A stretch of 64,000 bases of DNA from CAYSUS01 sp964434165. Its GTDB lineage: Bacteria > Planctomycetota > Planctomycetia > Pirellulales > Thermoguttaceae. Made by a program: the position numbers and the translations under genes. A model generated the notes under the pieces. That model did not search any database. It was not told the origin of the DNA and was given only the letters and a program-made list of their open reading frames with translations. Shown one piece after another: positions 51,782-60,384 of this stretch. The stretch covers positions 29,592 to 93,591 of the forward strand of contig CAYSUS010000013.1 of the NCBI GenBank assembly GCA_964434165.1, in the 5' to 3' direction. Position 1 is the stretch's first letter, and every line of letters begins with the position of its first letter.

Positions 51782-51810
51782 TTGCCCGACATGGCGATTC
51801 GGGCTACAAA
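51782..51810 (+). promoter_or_regulatory. Candidate promoter of the small protein gene
   Basis: TTGCCC (51782-51787), a 17-base spacer and TACAAA (51805-51810) form a plausible sigma-70 promoter about 50 bases before the gene at 51865. Confidence 0.4.
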
Positions 51811-51864
51811 TGAATAGAGAGCACGTTCCGATTCGGCGCCGTCCGTGCGCCGGCCAGTGGATGC

Positions 51865-52104
51865 TTGGTGTTTCCCACTATCTCTAGCGAAGGTATTGGA
51901 TTGCTCACCGAGAAAGAAGTTGCCCGCAGTTGGCGGGGCCTCTTCAATCGACCCGATTTCGACGAAGAGGCCTTCACCAAGGCCGAGACCCTCCTGGAGG
52001 AGCTTCGGCCGGAGAGTCCGTTGCGACACCGCCTGGAGATGGAGCTCGTCGAACTCCGCAAGATGCGGGCGCAGAAGCGAAAACCCCAGGCTGCGACGCG
52101 GTAG
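51865..52104 (+). CDS. Small helical hypothetical protein
   Basis: A protein of up to 79 residues with the core LLTEKEVARSWRGLFNRPDF and LRHRLEMELVELRKMRAQK, helical and charged. No family is recognised. The start is unclear because there is no in-frame ATG: TTG 51865, GTG 51868 and TTG 51901 are candidates. The last has GAAGG eight to ten bases upstream. A promoter-like pair at 51782-51810 and a terminator-like hairpin at 52208-52229 bracket the frame, and its amino-acid composition is protein-like, so it is probably real. Confidence 0.5.
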   Translation: MVFPTISSEGIGLLTEKEVARSWRGLFNRPDFDEEAFTKAETLLEELRPESPLRHRLEMELVELRKMRAQKRKPQAATR

Positions 52105-52207
52105 GCACGCGGCGGGGTGAAGCGAGGGGCGATTCATCGGCGCCGGACGCGGCGTGGGGCGCTAGGGGCTGCGCGCCGTGACGCGACGATCGCGCCTGGT
52201 GCAGAGC

Positions 52208-52229
52208 CGGCCGGGTTCTTCCCCGGCCG
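52208..52229 (+). terminator. Probable terminator of the small protein gene
   Basis: CGGCCGGG and CCCGGCCG form a perfect 8-bp stem with a 6-base loop, followed by TTTGCTTGC. It lies about 100 bases past the stop at 52104. Confidence 0.45.
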
Positions 52230-52254
52230 TTTGCTTGCGCCCGCGCAAGACGAT

Positions 52255-52281
52255 CGGGGGCCCGGATTGCCCGGACCCCCG
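52255..52281 (-). terminator. Probable terminator of the BBP7-type gene
   Basis: An 11-bp GC-rich stem (52255-52265 with 52271-52281) with one wobble pair and a 5-base loop, 67 bases past the barrel gene's stop. The following minus-strand bases are not T-rich, so this is a moderate call. Confidence 0.4.
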
Positions 52282-52347
52282 ACGGTATGGGATGCCTGCT
52301 TTGCTATGCGGCGATCCGCGCGGGTTCGGACCGCCCCCTTCCACCGC

Positions 52348-53409
52348 TCAGCGGTTGATCGTGAAACCGACGTTCAGTCCGTTGACGAACGTCCCCTGCT
52401 GGTGCCGCAGCGGGTTGATTCCGACGCCGTTGATCGGATCGTTGTAGCTGACCATGTTGGGCGCCCGGGCGATGCGGTCCATGTAGAGGCCGGTCCACCC
52501 GACCTTGACGAAGAACGCCTTGGTGAACTGGTACTTCAAATCCACGCGGAGCTCGGCGATGTGCGAGAACTCGGTGTCGAAGTCGGAGAAGTTCCAGTGG
52601 CCGATGGCCTGATCCGTTCCGTCGAGGACGGCGATCTGGCCCTCCTGGCGGAAGTTCAGCGCGTTGAATCCGGCCATGTAGCGGCCTTCGGCCGAAGTCT
52701 GCCAGCGGCCCCACTGCTTGAACCACCGGCCGCCGACCTGGGGGCCGATGAGGTGGTTGTCCGAGCTGGTCTGCCAGAACCGGGTCAGGCTCTCGCGGTT
52801 GGCCGTGACGCGGAACTCCTCGTTGAACTCGATGTATCGCGCCCCGGCGAAGAACTCCAGGAACCCGCCGTGGTGCATCGGGTGGGAGCGGAGCAGGTAG
52901 TTGAGCTCGACGCCCCACAGATCGACCTCGTTGCGCACGCGGTAGTCCTCGGCGAAGAGGAGGTCGGCATCGTCCGGGCCGGTCGGGTTGAACGACAGGA
53001 AGTTCTGTCCGAAGAAGATCGACACCCCGTGATACTGCCTCTTCTGGACCTGGTTGTTCAGGTCGAAGTAGCTGAACAGAAGGCCCCGGTGCCCCTTGAC
53101 CGTCCCCGCTTCGACGCGCAGTCCCGACTCGAAGCTGGCGTCCATGAAGCCCGTCGTCTCCACGTTGAACTGCCCGTTGGGTGGGTCCATCGTGCCGATC
53201 GGCACGGCCTCCGGTTGCGAAATCGACCAGCCCAGCCCGTCGAACGTGAAAAACAGCCCTTCCGTGGCTCGCGTACCGCCGCCAAAGCCGCCGAGGTCGG
53301 CCGGGGCGAACAGTTGCATGTCCGAGATGCCTTGACCGAAGGAGGGCACCGCTGCGACGGCAAGCCATCCCAACGCTGTCAGCAGGAGTCTTGCGATTCT
53401 AAGCGACAT
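52348..53409 (-). CDS. BBP7-type outer-membrane beta-barrel protein
   Basis: A 353-residue exported protein. Signal peptide about 1-25 (LLLTALGWLAVAAVPSFGQ). The mature part consists of alternating short strands with Phe/Tyr/Trp at their ends, for example GLFFTFDGLGWSIS, HHGGFLEFFAGARYIEFNEE (HHGGFLEFFAGARYIEF), LIGPQVGGRWFKQWGRW and SAEGRYMAGFN. The GPQ-x-G-x-R-W-F and G-G-x-x-E-x-F-A-G-x-R-Y blocks are those I associate with the planctomycete BBP7 barrel family. It probably sits in the outer membrane; a transport or adhesion role is unknown. It is followed by a terminator and preceded by a 450-base leader region. Confidence 0.72.
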   Translation of the reverse strand: MSLRIARLLLTALGWLAVAAVPSFGQGISDMQLFAPADLGGFGGGTRATEGLFFTFDGLGWSISQPEAVPIGTMDPPNGQFNVETTGFMDASFESGLRVEAGTVKGHRGLLFSYFDLNNQVQKRQYHGVSIFFGQNFLSFNPTGPDDADLLFAEDYRVRNEVDLWGVELNYLLRSHPMHHGGFLEFFAGARYIEFNEEFRVTANRESLTRFWQTSSDNHLIGPQVGGRWFKQWGRWQTSAEGRYMAGFNALNFRQEGQIAVLDGTDQAIGHWNFSDFDTEFSHIAELRVDLKYQFTKAFFVKVGWTGLYMDRIARAPNMVSYNDPINGVGINPLRHQQGTFVNGLNVGFTINR

Positions 53410-53856
53410 GATTTCGATCCGCCTTGATCTCGACGAAGAGTTGCACCCCTCAGACCCCCTGGGACGGGAATCTGCACACTCTGCCCGTGACGGTAGTATC
53501 GGACGTGCTGGTCGCGTCAGTTGAACAAGAAAGAGGTTGCCCGTTCAAATGGCCGCCGAGGCCAACGCGGCTGGAAAGGCCCAGGGCGCAGAACGCGGCC
53601 TGGGAGAAACGCGGCGACGCGATGAAGTAACCGACTTCCATGTATGGGCTTACGACGTAGGGCTGCGCCGGCGACTCAACGGGCCGGAGCGGACGGTGAC
53701 GCGCCGGTCCCTTGACACTTGCCCCGCGGCCCCGCACGCTAAAGCAGGGGAGAACCGGCGTCCTCACGGCCTTGCTAACCGCCGGGTCCGCTCCCGGACG
53801 GCCGCAACTGGCACGCATCTAATCACTTCACTCGGCATTCCAGGCATCAGAAAAGG
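53410..53856. other. Divergent intergenic region between BBP7-type gene and lipoprotein gene
   Basis: About 450 bases with no supportable gene. It must hold the promoters of both flanking genes. On the minus strand GATACT (near 53491) could be a -10 for the barrel gene, but no proper -35 is found. Short open frames here lack coding character. Confidence 0.3.
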
Positions 53857-54849
53857 ATGGAACTTATGGATCAGAGGGCCTTTTCCGCGCTTGCGGCGAT
53901 GTTGATCGCCCTGGGTCCCGCGTGCTCGCCGGCCGGACAGCAACCGGCCGCCCGAGAGGCCCCCGCCAAGGCGGCGAAAGCGTCTCCCGCCGTGGCGAGG
54001 GATGCCCCGCAGCCCGGCCCGGAGGGCGGCGCGAGCGCGAAGGAGCCCAAGGCCAGCCAGTTCCTCCGCATCGTCAAGGACAAGCAGGGGAACCCCCAGG
54101 CGATGGAGACGGCCATCGTCCGCTACGAGCCGATGAATTGCGGGCAGACGGGCCCGGCGGTTGACCTGGTCGCGGCCGTGCACGTGGGGGAGAAGGGGTA
54201 CTACCAGGAGCTCAACAAGGCCTTCAAGGACTACGACGTGGTCCTTTACGAACTGGTTGCGCCGGAGGGCACCAAGGTGCCCAAGGGCGGCGGCGAGGGC
54301 GGCGCGCACCCGGTCTCGGCCCTCCAGAAGGGCATGACGCAGATGCTCGAGCTGCGCTTCCAGCTTGAGGAAATCGACTACACGCCCAAGCACTTCGTCC
54401 ACGCCGACATGTCGCCGGAGGATCTGGCCGAGCGCATGAAAGACCGGGGGGAGTCGCTGATGGCAATGTTCCTCAGGGCGATGGGCTACGCCATGGCCAA
54501 GCAGGGCAGCGAGCCGGGCCGCTCGCCCGACGCCGACCTCCTGATGGCCCTCTTCGACAAGGACCGCGCCCTGGCCCTGAAGCGGCTGATGGCAGAGCAG
54601 TTCCAGGACATGGAAGGCATGATGAAGGCCCTGGAAGGCCCGGACGGCTCGAGCCTGATCGCCGGCCGCAACCAGGCGGCCCTGGACGTGCTGAAGAAGC
54701 AGCTCGGGGAGGGCAAGAAGAAGATCGCCGTGTTCTATGGCGCCGGCCACATGGCCGACATGGAGAAACGGCTCCGCGACGACTTCGGCCTGGTGCCGAT
54801 CCGCACCCGGTGGGTCAAGGCGTGGGACCTGTCGGGCGCGAAGAAGTGA
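53857..54849 (+). CDS. Lipoprotein related to TraB/GumN/ChaN-type proteins
   Basis: A 330-residue exported protein. The N-terminus (ATG 53857 or, nine bases on, ATG 53866) leads into a hydrophobic core and LGPACS, a lipobox with Cys, so it is probably a lipoprotein. A Pro/Ala-rich linker precedes the domain, which contains VDLVAAVHVGEKGYYQEL, DVVLYELVAPEGTKVP and FYGAGHMADMEKRL. The H-x-G near the start of the domain and the late G-A-G-H are the paired motifs of TraB/GumN/TIKI and ChaN-like proteins, some of which are metal-dependent proteases or heme-binding. The assignment is by motif only. Convergent with the Gfo/Idh/MocA gene. Confidence 0.6.
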   Translation: MELMDQRAFSALAAMLIALGPACSPAGQQPAAREAPAKAAKASPAVARDAPQPGPEGGASAKEPKASQFLRIVKDKQGNPQAMETAIVRYEPMNCGQTGPAVDLVAAVHVGEKGYYQELNKAFKDYDVVLYELVAPEGTKVPKGGGEGGAHPVSALQKGMTQMLELRFQLEEIDYTPKHFVHADMSPEDLAERMKDRGESLMAMFLRAMGYAMAKQGSEPGRSPDADLLMALFDKDRALALKRLMAEQFQDMEGMMKALEGPDGSSLIAGRNQAALDVLKKQLGEGKKKIAVFYGAGHMADMEKRLRDDFGLVPIRTRWVKAWDLSGAKK

Positions 54850-54952
54850 CCCGCGGCGCGCAGGAGGGGCTGCCCCGTCGTCCCGCCCTGGCCCAAGTCG
54901 CCCATCTTCCACGGACCGGCAGTGGAGCGAGCAGGCACGCCGTGTTGCGGTC

Positions 54953-54968
54953 GGGGTAAACATACCCC
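54953..54968. terminator. Hairpin between two convergent genes
   Basis: GGGGTA, AACA, TACCCC is a perfect 6-bp stem with a 4-base loop. Its 3' end overlaps the last base of the Gfo/Idh/MocA stop codon. It lies between two convergent genes and may act in both directions, though there is no T-tract. Confidence 0.3.
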
Positions 54969-56284
54969 TAAATGCTGGGAAGCACCCACGGCTCGCGGTA
55001 CGTGCGGCCGAGGAGCTTCGCCGCCTCCTCATCGCCCGGCGTGGTGCCGGTCGCCGGATCGTAGCGGATCGTCCGTCCCGCGCGCCACGCGGCGTTGCCC
55101 AGATGGCAGAGCATGCTCGACGGGTGCCCCACGGTGACCAGGTCCGCCGCCGGGGGCTTGCGGTCGCGCAGGCACTGGAGGAAGTTGCGCACGTGGCCCA
55201 CGTCGTTGTAGCTTCCCTTCTCTGTGGCAACCTCGGCCCCCTTGCGGTCGAAGGCCCGCCAGCGCCCGTTGCCGATCACGATGGACCCCTCGTCGCCCAG
55301 CACGGCCGCCCCCTCCGACTCGTCGTGAAGCCGATAGGGCGACCAGATCCGCATCTCGTAGGTCAGAAGGCACCGGCCGTAATCGTACGCGACCATCAGG
55401 TTGTCCGGCCACTCCTGGTCGTCGTCGAAGTAATGCTTGCCGCCGTGGGCGGAGACGGCCTGGGGCAAAGGCTCGAGCTTCTGCCCCTTGGCGGCCAGGG
55501 CCGTCTGGAGTCCCCACCGGGCGATATCCAGGCGGTGCACGCCGTCGTTGCCCAGGTCGCCGGTCCCGTAGTCGAAGAGCCACCGCCACGACCCGTGAAA
55601 CCGCCGCCGATTGAAGGGCCGCTTGGGGGCGGGGCCCAGCCACATGTCGTAGTCCACGCCGGCCGGCACCTGGCTGTCGGGCGTGTGGCCGATCGACCCC
55701 TGCCGGGCGCTCTCCCATGCCTTGGCAAAGCGGACCGTGCCCAGAAGGCCCTTGGCGATGTAGTCCATGGCGCTGAGCAGATGCGGGCCGCTGCGGGCCT
55801 GGGTGCCCAGTTGCACGATGCGGCCGTGCTTGCGCGCGGCGGCGGTCATCGTGCGGCTCTCGACGACGTTATGGCCGTCGGGCTTCTCCACGTACACGTC
55901 CTTGCCGGCCTGGCAGGCGAGGATCGTGGGGATCGCGTGCCAGTGGTCCGGAGTGCCCAGCACGAGGGCATCGACGGCCGAATCGTCGATCGCCCGGCGG
56001 AAGTCGCCGATCGTCTGCGGCTTGCGCCCCGACGGCTCGGCGACCTCAGCGGCGCGGCGCCGAAGCACGTTCTCGTCCACGTCACACACGTAGCGGACCT
56101 CGACGTCCGGCTGGCCGGCGAACGTGGTCAGCAGCGATCCGCCCCGGCCGCGCAATCCCACGCAGGCCACGGCGATGCGGTCGTTGGGAGCCGTTCTGTC
56201 CTCCGCGCGCAGCACGCGCGTGGCCGCCGCGCCCCACCCCAGGCCGGCTGCTACGGAGGAACCCAGGAATCTTCGTCGGTGCAT
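54968..56284 (-). CDS. Tat-exported Gfo/Idh/MocA family oxidoreductase
   Basis: A 438-residue protein with a twin-arginine signal (MHRRRFLGSSVAAGLGW). The NAD(P)-binding domain includes VACVGLRGRGGSLL, DVEVRYVCDVDENV and VDALVLGTPDHWH. The EKP motif follows in KDVYVEKPDGHN (Lys of E-K-P is catalytic in many members). The C-terminal domain has GDLGNDGVHRLDIARWGL. Such planctomycete exported Gfo/Idh proteins probably oxidise sugar derivatives; the substrate is unknown. The start at 56284 has a strong GGAGGGAG site. It follows the aldo-keto reductase-like gene after 56 bases and likely shares its transcript. Confidence 0.88.
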   Translation of the reverse strand: MHRRRFLGSSVAAGLGWGAAATRVLRAEDRTAPNDRIAVACVGLRGRGGSLLTTFAGQPDVEVRYVCDVDENVLRRRAAEVAEPSGRKPQTIGDFRRAIDDSAVDALVLGTPDHWHAIPTILACQAGKDVYVEKPDGHNVVESRTMTAAARKHGRIVQLGTQARSGPHLLSAMDYIAKGLLGTVRFAKAWESARQGSIGHTPDSQVPAGVDYDMWLGPAPKRPFNRRRFHGSWRWLFDYGTGDLGNDGVHRLDIARWGLQTALAAKGQKLEPLPQAVSAHGGKHYFDDDQEWPDNLMVAYDYGRCLLTYEMRIWSPYRLHDESEGAAVLGDEGSIVIGNGRWRAFDRKGAEVATEKGSYNDVGHVRNFLQCLRDRKPPAADLVTVGHPSSMLCHLGNAAWRAGRTIRYDPATGTTPGDEEAAKLLGRTYREPWVLPSI

Positions 56285-56340
56285 GGCAGTCTCCCTCCGG
56301 GTAATCGGTGTGAACGCGGCACCGTTTCCGGTCCCGCCGG

Positions 56341-57228
56341 TCAGGCAACGCTCAGCTTGCTGGTCAGCGTCACGTTCTCGGCGACCTGGTCGGGGTCTTC
56401 CTTGGGGAACATCCCCACGCAGAGCCCGTCCTTGGGCTTCAATCGCTTGAAGAGGTAGGGAAACGCGTCTTGGGGCAGGATGCGGCCGGCCCCGAGGGCC
56501 TTGTAGCCGACGACCGGCTTGGCGAGCTTGTCGATCGTGGCCAGCGATTGCTCGAGCCCCTCGCGCACGTAGTTGTCGGGCCGGTAGAGGGTCTGGTGGT
56601 AGAAGTCGGTGGGAAGGTCCTTCTCCTCGGCCGCCAGATGCGTGTCGGCGCGGTGCGTGGCCATGCCGGCAGGCAGACCGTGGCTCTTGATCAGCTCGAT
56701 CCATGCGCGGACCACGTCCCACTTGCCGCGCTGCACTTCGGCATCGATTCGGCAGCCCTGCACGGCGATCGCCCTGGCCCCGTTCTTCACGGCGATCTGG
56801 ATGTCCTTTTCCATGGGCAGGCGGTCGGGCTGGCCGATCCAGATCGTGAGCTTCCCGCCCCTCTCCTGATAATCGTTCCAGAGCTTGACCCAGGGATCGT
56901 AGCAGGGCGTCCACACCGCGTTGATCCCGTGCTCCGCGGCCTCGTCGAGCAGGGCCATGATCCGCTCGGGGGTGAACCACGCGCGCATCTCCTTGCCGGA
57001 GGCCTGCGGGTTCCCGTGCGCGAAGCCGAAGAACGGGTTGCTGCCCAGGATGAGCCGCGAGACCTCCAGATTCCCGAGTCGGATCGTGGGCATCTTGGGC
57101 ACGCCGTGGCCGGTCGATTCGTCGCCCAGGCCCAGGCGCGCGCCCGCCGCCACGGCGGCAAGACCTGCCGAACTGCGCAGGAAGCCGCGGCGCGTGGTTG
57201 GTCGGGACAGGGTCGTCGGTCGGGACAT
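56341..57228 (-). CDS. Tat-exported TIM-barrel (aldo/keto reductase-like) protein
   Basis: A 295-residue protein with a twin-arginine signal (TTRRGFLRSSAGLAAVAAG). The mature part begins IRLGNLEVSRLILGSNPFFG, like the first strand of aldo/keto reductases (L-G-x-x-x-V-S-x-L-x-L-G). It continues MALLDEAAEHGINAVWTP and later ARAIAVQGCRID and PVVGYKALGAGRIL, TIM-barrel-like strands. The canonical catalytic Tyr/Lys/His of true aldo/keto reductases are not clearly recognisable, so activity is uncertain. The start at 57228 has a GAGGAGG site. It is upstream of, and probably cotranscribed with, the Gfo/Idh/MocA gene, suggesting sugar or polyol metabolism outside the cytoplasm. Confidence 0.65.
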   Translation of the reverse strand: MSRPTTLSRPTTRRGFLRSSAGLAAVAAGARLGLGDESTGHGVPKMPTIRLGNLEVSRLILGSNPFFGFAHGNPQASGKEMRAWFTPERIMALLDEAAEHGINAVWTPCYDPWVKLWNDYQERGGKLTIWIGQPDRLPMEKDIQIAVKNGARAIAVQGCRIDAEVQRGKWDVVRAWIELIKSHGLPAGMATHRADTHLAAEEKDLPTDFYHQTLYRPDNYVREGLEQSLATIDKLAKPVVGYKALGAGRILPQDAFPYLFKRLKPKDGLCVGMFPKEDPDQVAENVTLTSKLSVA

Positions 57229-57335
57229 GCGCGATCCTCCTCGGGGCATGGAACGTGGCGGCGCGGAGCCGCTCTCCGACGCGCCCAACAGTGTAGGCCG
57301 GCGACACCCGCGTTGTCGAGCGGCGAGGGTCCCCT

Positions 57336-58979
57336 TCACTCCGGCAGCCCAGCCAGGAACTCCCGAAGTGTCTCGTAGTAAAGCGGCGGGAGCGGGTCAT
57401 TGTGGTCCGCCCCCGGCAGAACCAGCAGTTGCTTCGGCTCGCCTGCGGCCTGGAAGAGCCGCCGGCCCTGCTCCAAGGGCACGACCGTGTCGGCCTCGCC
57501 GTGGCAGATCAGCACGGCAGTGCGGCAGTCGGCGATCCTGGAGAGCGTGTCGAGCCGGGTGCGGAGCATCAGCCGCACCGGAAGCCACGGATAGTGCACC
57601 GCCGCCACGTCGGGGATCGATGTGAACGCGCCCTCCAGCACGACGGCCCGGGCGCCGCCGCTGGCCGCCAGATCGACGGACACGGCCCCGCCGAGCGACT
57701 CGCCCAGAAGCACGATCCGGCCGGCATCGACGCCCGCACGCCGGGCGAGCCAGTCCCGCGCCGCCCGGCCGTCGGCGAGAATCCCCGACTCGCAGGGACG
57801 GCCCTCGCTGCGCCCATACCCGCGGTAGTCATAGACCAGCACGGCGGCATCCACGAAGCGCCGCAGGACGCGGACCTTCTCCGCGCGATGGCTGAGGTTG
57901 CCCGCGTTGCCGTGGGAGAAGAGGATCGTGGCTTGCGGCTCGGGGTGATCGAGGTACCAACCGTGCAGTCGCGTGCCGTCCGCGGCGGTGAACCAGGCGT
58001 CCTCCGGCGAAAGACCCTCGGGCTGCCAGTCGCCCTCGGGATACCGGTCGGGGAAGAAGATCAGCGACTCTTCGAGGATCATGGCGGCTTCGGGCGGATT
58101 GGGGGAGTGTGCGTCCAGGAAGGCCGAGAGCTTCCGGTAGTAGTCGCGCGGATACGGGCTGTTGTGGTCGGCCCCCGGCAGCTCGACGAATCGCTTGGGC
58201 TGGCCTGCCGCTTCGAACAGTCGGCGGCCCGACGCCAGGGGCACGACGCGGTCGGCCGTGCCGTGGCTCTGGAAGAGCGGACCGTCGTAGCGCCCGATCT
58301 TGGAAACGGAATCCAGGCGCGTCCGCATCAGCATCCGCACGGGGAGCCAGGGATAGTGATGGGCCGCCACGTCGGGCAAGCTGGCAAAGGTGCTCTCCAG
58401 GATCAGGGCGCGCCCGCCCTCCTCCGCGGCCAGGTCCACCGCCACGGCCCCGCCCAGCGAGCGGCCCATGAGCACGATCTCGGACTCGGCCACATCGGCC
58501 CGGTCGGCCAGCCACGTCCGGGCGGCCCGCGCGTCCTGGAGAATCCCCTCCTCGCTCGGGCGGCCCTCGCTCCGGCCGTAGCCGCGATAGTCGAACACCA
58601 GGGCCGAGACCCCGAGCCGGTCGCGGAGGTCGCGGAGCAGGAACGCACGATTGGTGACGTTGCCCGCGTTGCCGTGGCAGAACAGCACGATCGCCCGCGG
58701 GCTCTCGCGGGCCACGAACCACCCGTGCAGCCGAGTGCCGTCGGAGGCCTCGAACCAGGCGTCCTCCACGGGCAGCCCCTCCGGCTGCCAGTCGCCGCGG
58801 GTATAGCGGGCGGGGACGAAGATCAACGACTCCTCGAAGAACATCATCAGCAGGCAGACCAGCAGGTAGAGAGCCGCCGGCCATCGGCCATAGCGCCAGG
58901 CAATCGCCAGGACCCGACGCGTGCCGGAGGCCCCCGGTGCGGCGCGCTCCGACGAAACGGACTGGCACGTGTCCCTCAT
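57336..58979 (-). CDS. Tandem-duplicated alpha/beta hydrolase
   Basis: A 547-residue protein with an N-terminal membrane helix (WPAALYLLVCLLMMFFEES) and two consecutive alpha/beta hydrolase domains that are clear duplicates. Each begins EESLIF(V/F)P-x-RY-x-x-GDWQPEGL and contains FDYRGYGRSEGRP (or YDYRGYGRSEGRP) and a nucleophile elbow (GRSLGGAV in the first, GESLGGAV in the second). Each ends in GADHN, carrying the catalytic His. Both Ser-Asp-His sets appear present. This resembles the ABHD17/YqiA-like lysophospholipase or esterase group. The start is taken at ATG 58979 because an earlier in-frame ATG (59039) lies inside the terminator of the upstream gene. Confidence 0.82.
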   Translation of the reverse strand: MRDTCQSVSSERAAPGASGTRRVLAIAWRYGRWPAALYLLVCLLMMFFEESLIFVPARYTRGDWQPEGLPVEDAWFEASDGTRLHGWFVARESPRAIVLFCHGNAGNVTNRAFLLRDLRDRLGVSALVFDYRGYGRSEGRPSEEGILQDARAARTWLADRADVAESEIVLMGRSLGGAVAVDLAAEEGGRALILESTFASLPDVAAHHYPWLPVRMLMRTRLDSVSKIGRYDGPLFQSHGTADRVVPLASGRRLFEAAGQPKRFVELPGADHNSPYPRDYYRKLSAFLDAHSPNPPEAAMILEESLIFFPDRYPEGDWQPEGLSPEDAWFTAADGTRLHGWYLDHPEPQATILFSHGNAGNLSHRAEKVRVLRRFVDAAVLVYDYRGYGRSEGRPCESGILADGRAARDWLARRAGVDAGRIVLLGESLGGAVSVDLAASGGARAVVLEGAFTSIPDVAAVHYPWLPVRLMLRTRLDTLSRIADCRTAVLICHGEADTVVPLEQGRRLFQAAGEPKQLLVLPGADHNDPLPPLYYETLREFLAGLPE

Positions 58980-59021
58980 CGCGGAAGTCGGAGTGGCAAT
59001 CGAAGTGGCAAGAAATGCGAA

Positions 59022-59059
59022 ACGGCCCCGCGAGCCCATTGTAGGCCGCGCGGGGCCGT
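59022..59059 (-). terminator. Terminator of the DUF1571 gene
   Basis: ACGGCCCCGCG (59022-59032) and CGCGGGGCCGT (59049-59059) form a perfect 11-bp stem with a 16-base loop. On the minus strand it is followed by TTTCGCATTTCTTG. It lies 60 bases past the stop at 59121. Confidence 0.65.
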
Positions 59060-59120
59060 GCCACCAAGCGGAGCGAGAGCGGGCCTTCGCCGGAGGGGAC
59101 GGGGCGAAGACCGCGCCGCG

Positions 59121-60008
59121 TCAGGGGAACTGGTAGTTGGGGTTCTTCGGATCGAAATCCGCGTCGGTGAATCCGTTGTTCAGCTTGATGCTCACGTAGG
59201 TGTACTCCTCGGTCAGGACGGGCGGATCGCCCTGCTTCCTGGGCCAGTCGTACGCCTCGTAGCGAACCGGCAGATTCAGCTCGTCGTCCACGAAGATCCG
59301 GGCGACGTGAAAGAGGAAGTTCCGCCGCGGAACCGGATGGACCACCTGCAAGCACGTGCACGAGCGATCGTTGATCTTGGCGCCTTCGAAGAACTTGACC
59401 TCGCATTCGCCGTACTGGGTGTCCTTCTCGCCGACCTCAATCAGCCGCTGCACGAGGTTGAGCATGCCGATCTCGGTGCAGGGGTAGCGCTGACCCTTCA
59501 TGGCGATGGGGCCGGTCGGCTTCAGCGAGACGGTGCCGAACATGGTCCGCTGCAGTCCCGTGCCGTGGGCCCACATCAGGTTGCCGTTCTTGCCGTGGAC
59601 GTAGATCGCCTCCCGCCCCTTGATGTCTTCCGGTCCGAGGAAGTACATGTAAACGCTGAACGGCTTGTGACGAATCTTGACGAACATGTGCTGGTGATCG
59701 CCGAGCTTGCCGCCGATCCGCTCGCGCTTGACGACCGTGGCCGAGTAATCCTGGATCTGCTCGATCTCGCGCACTCCCTTGTAGGCCCAGCGCAGGGCGG
59801 GCATCAGGGGGTGTTCGCTCGGATCGGCCGGCGCAAAAATGGAGCTGCGCCGTTCCGGCGGTGCGGGGCGGCCGGCGAGCAGCTCGGGGTGCGGACTCCG
59901 CGGCAGGGCGGGTCGGCCCGGCTGCTGGGCCAGAGCCAGCGAGCCCGCCGCGACCAGGACCAGCATGCCGCCGATGGCGCGGGGCAGAGGATTCTTGCGA
60001 GAACTCAT
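59121..60008 (-). CDS. Exported DUF1571 protein
   Basis: A 295-residue protein with a signal peptide (GGMLVLVAAGSLALAQQ) and a domain of the DUF1571 type, found in planctomycetes and related bacteria: residues about 75-290 with IQDYSATVVKRERIGGKLGD, HMFVKIRHKPFSVYMYFLGP, IKGREAIYVHGKNGNLMWAH, CTEIGMLNLVQRLIEVGE and NLPVRYEAYDWPR. The fold resembles outer-membrane lipoprotein carrier-type (LolA/LppX) beta-sheets by pattern, but this is inference. The start at 60008 is preceded by GGAGAAGGAG. It stands alone with its own terminator; function unknown. Confidence 0.78.
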   Translation of the reverse strand: MSSRKNPLPRAIGGMLVLVAAGSLALAQQPGRPALPRSPHPELLAGRPAPPERRSSIFAPADPSEHPLMPALRWAYKGVREIEQIQDYSATVVKRERIGGKLGDHQHMFVKIRHKPFSVYMYFLGPEDIKGREAIYVHGKNGNLMWAHGTGLQRTMFGTVSLKPTGPIAMKGQRYPCTEIGMLNLVQRLIEVGEKDTQYGECEVKFFEGAKINDRSCTCLQVVHPVPRRNFLFHVARIFVDDELNLPVRYEAYDWPRKQGDPPVLTEEYTYVSIKLNNGFTDADFDPKNPNYQFP

Positions 60009-60384
60009 GTGGGAAAGCTCCTTCTCCTTTCCGGGGCACGCGAAGACCCTCACCCGTGGCGATCCGCGGCGCCGGACATCGATCGCGGGACCCGGCGACG
60101 GATCGCTCCGGTCGGAATGCAACTGGCGTGCCGGCCGCTGCGGCTCCGCGGTTCCCAGATCGGTCGTCTCAACGCGAGCCTGCATTTCGAAGGGTCGGAA
60201 GGGCCCCTGCCAAGGCGAGGGCAGTTTCGGGCCTCCTGCAACTTATCGCGTGATCGCTGGGAGGAAATTACAATGTTTGGCCATGCGCGAGTCGCTTGCC
60301 CAACCCACGGCCATGCCGATGGCCGTTCATCCTCCGGCACCGGCACAGTTTACCTAGTTTCCTGCCGCCCAGGGAGTCCAATTC
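60009..60384. other. Divergent intergenic region with a possible small upstream ORF and a hairpin
   Basis: About 375 bases between the DUF1571 gene (minus) and the metallo-hydrolase (plus). On the plus strand an ideal GGGAGGAAATTACA precedes ATG 60273, opening a 53-codon frame that runs past the metallo-hydrolase start and stops at 60434. Within it, ACGGCCAT and ATGGCCGT (60307-60314 and 60319-60326) form an 8-bp hairpin. This could be a regulatory leader peptide, or simply chance in a promoter region. Confidence 0.3.
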
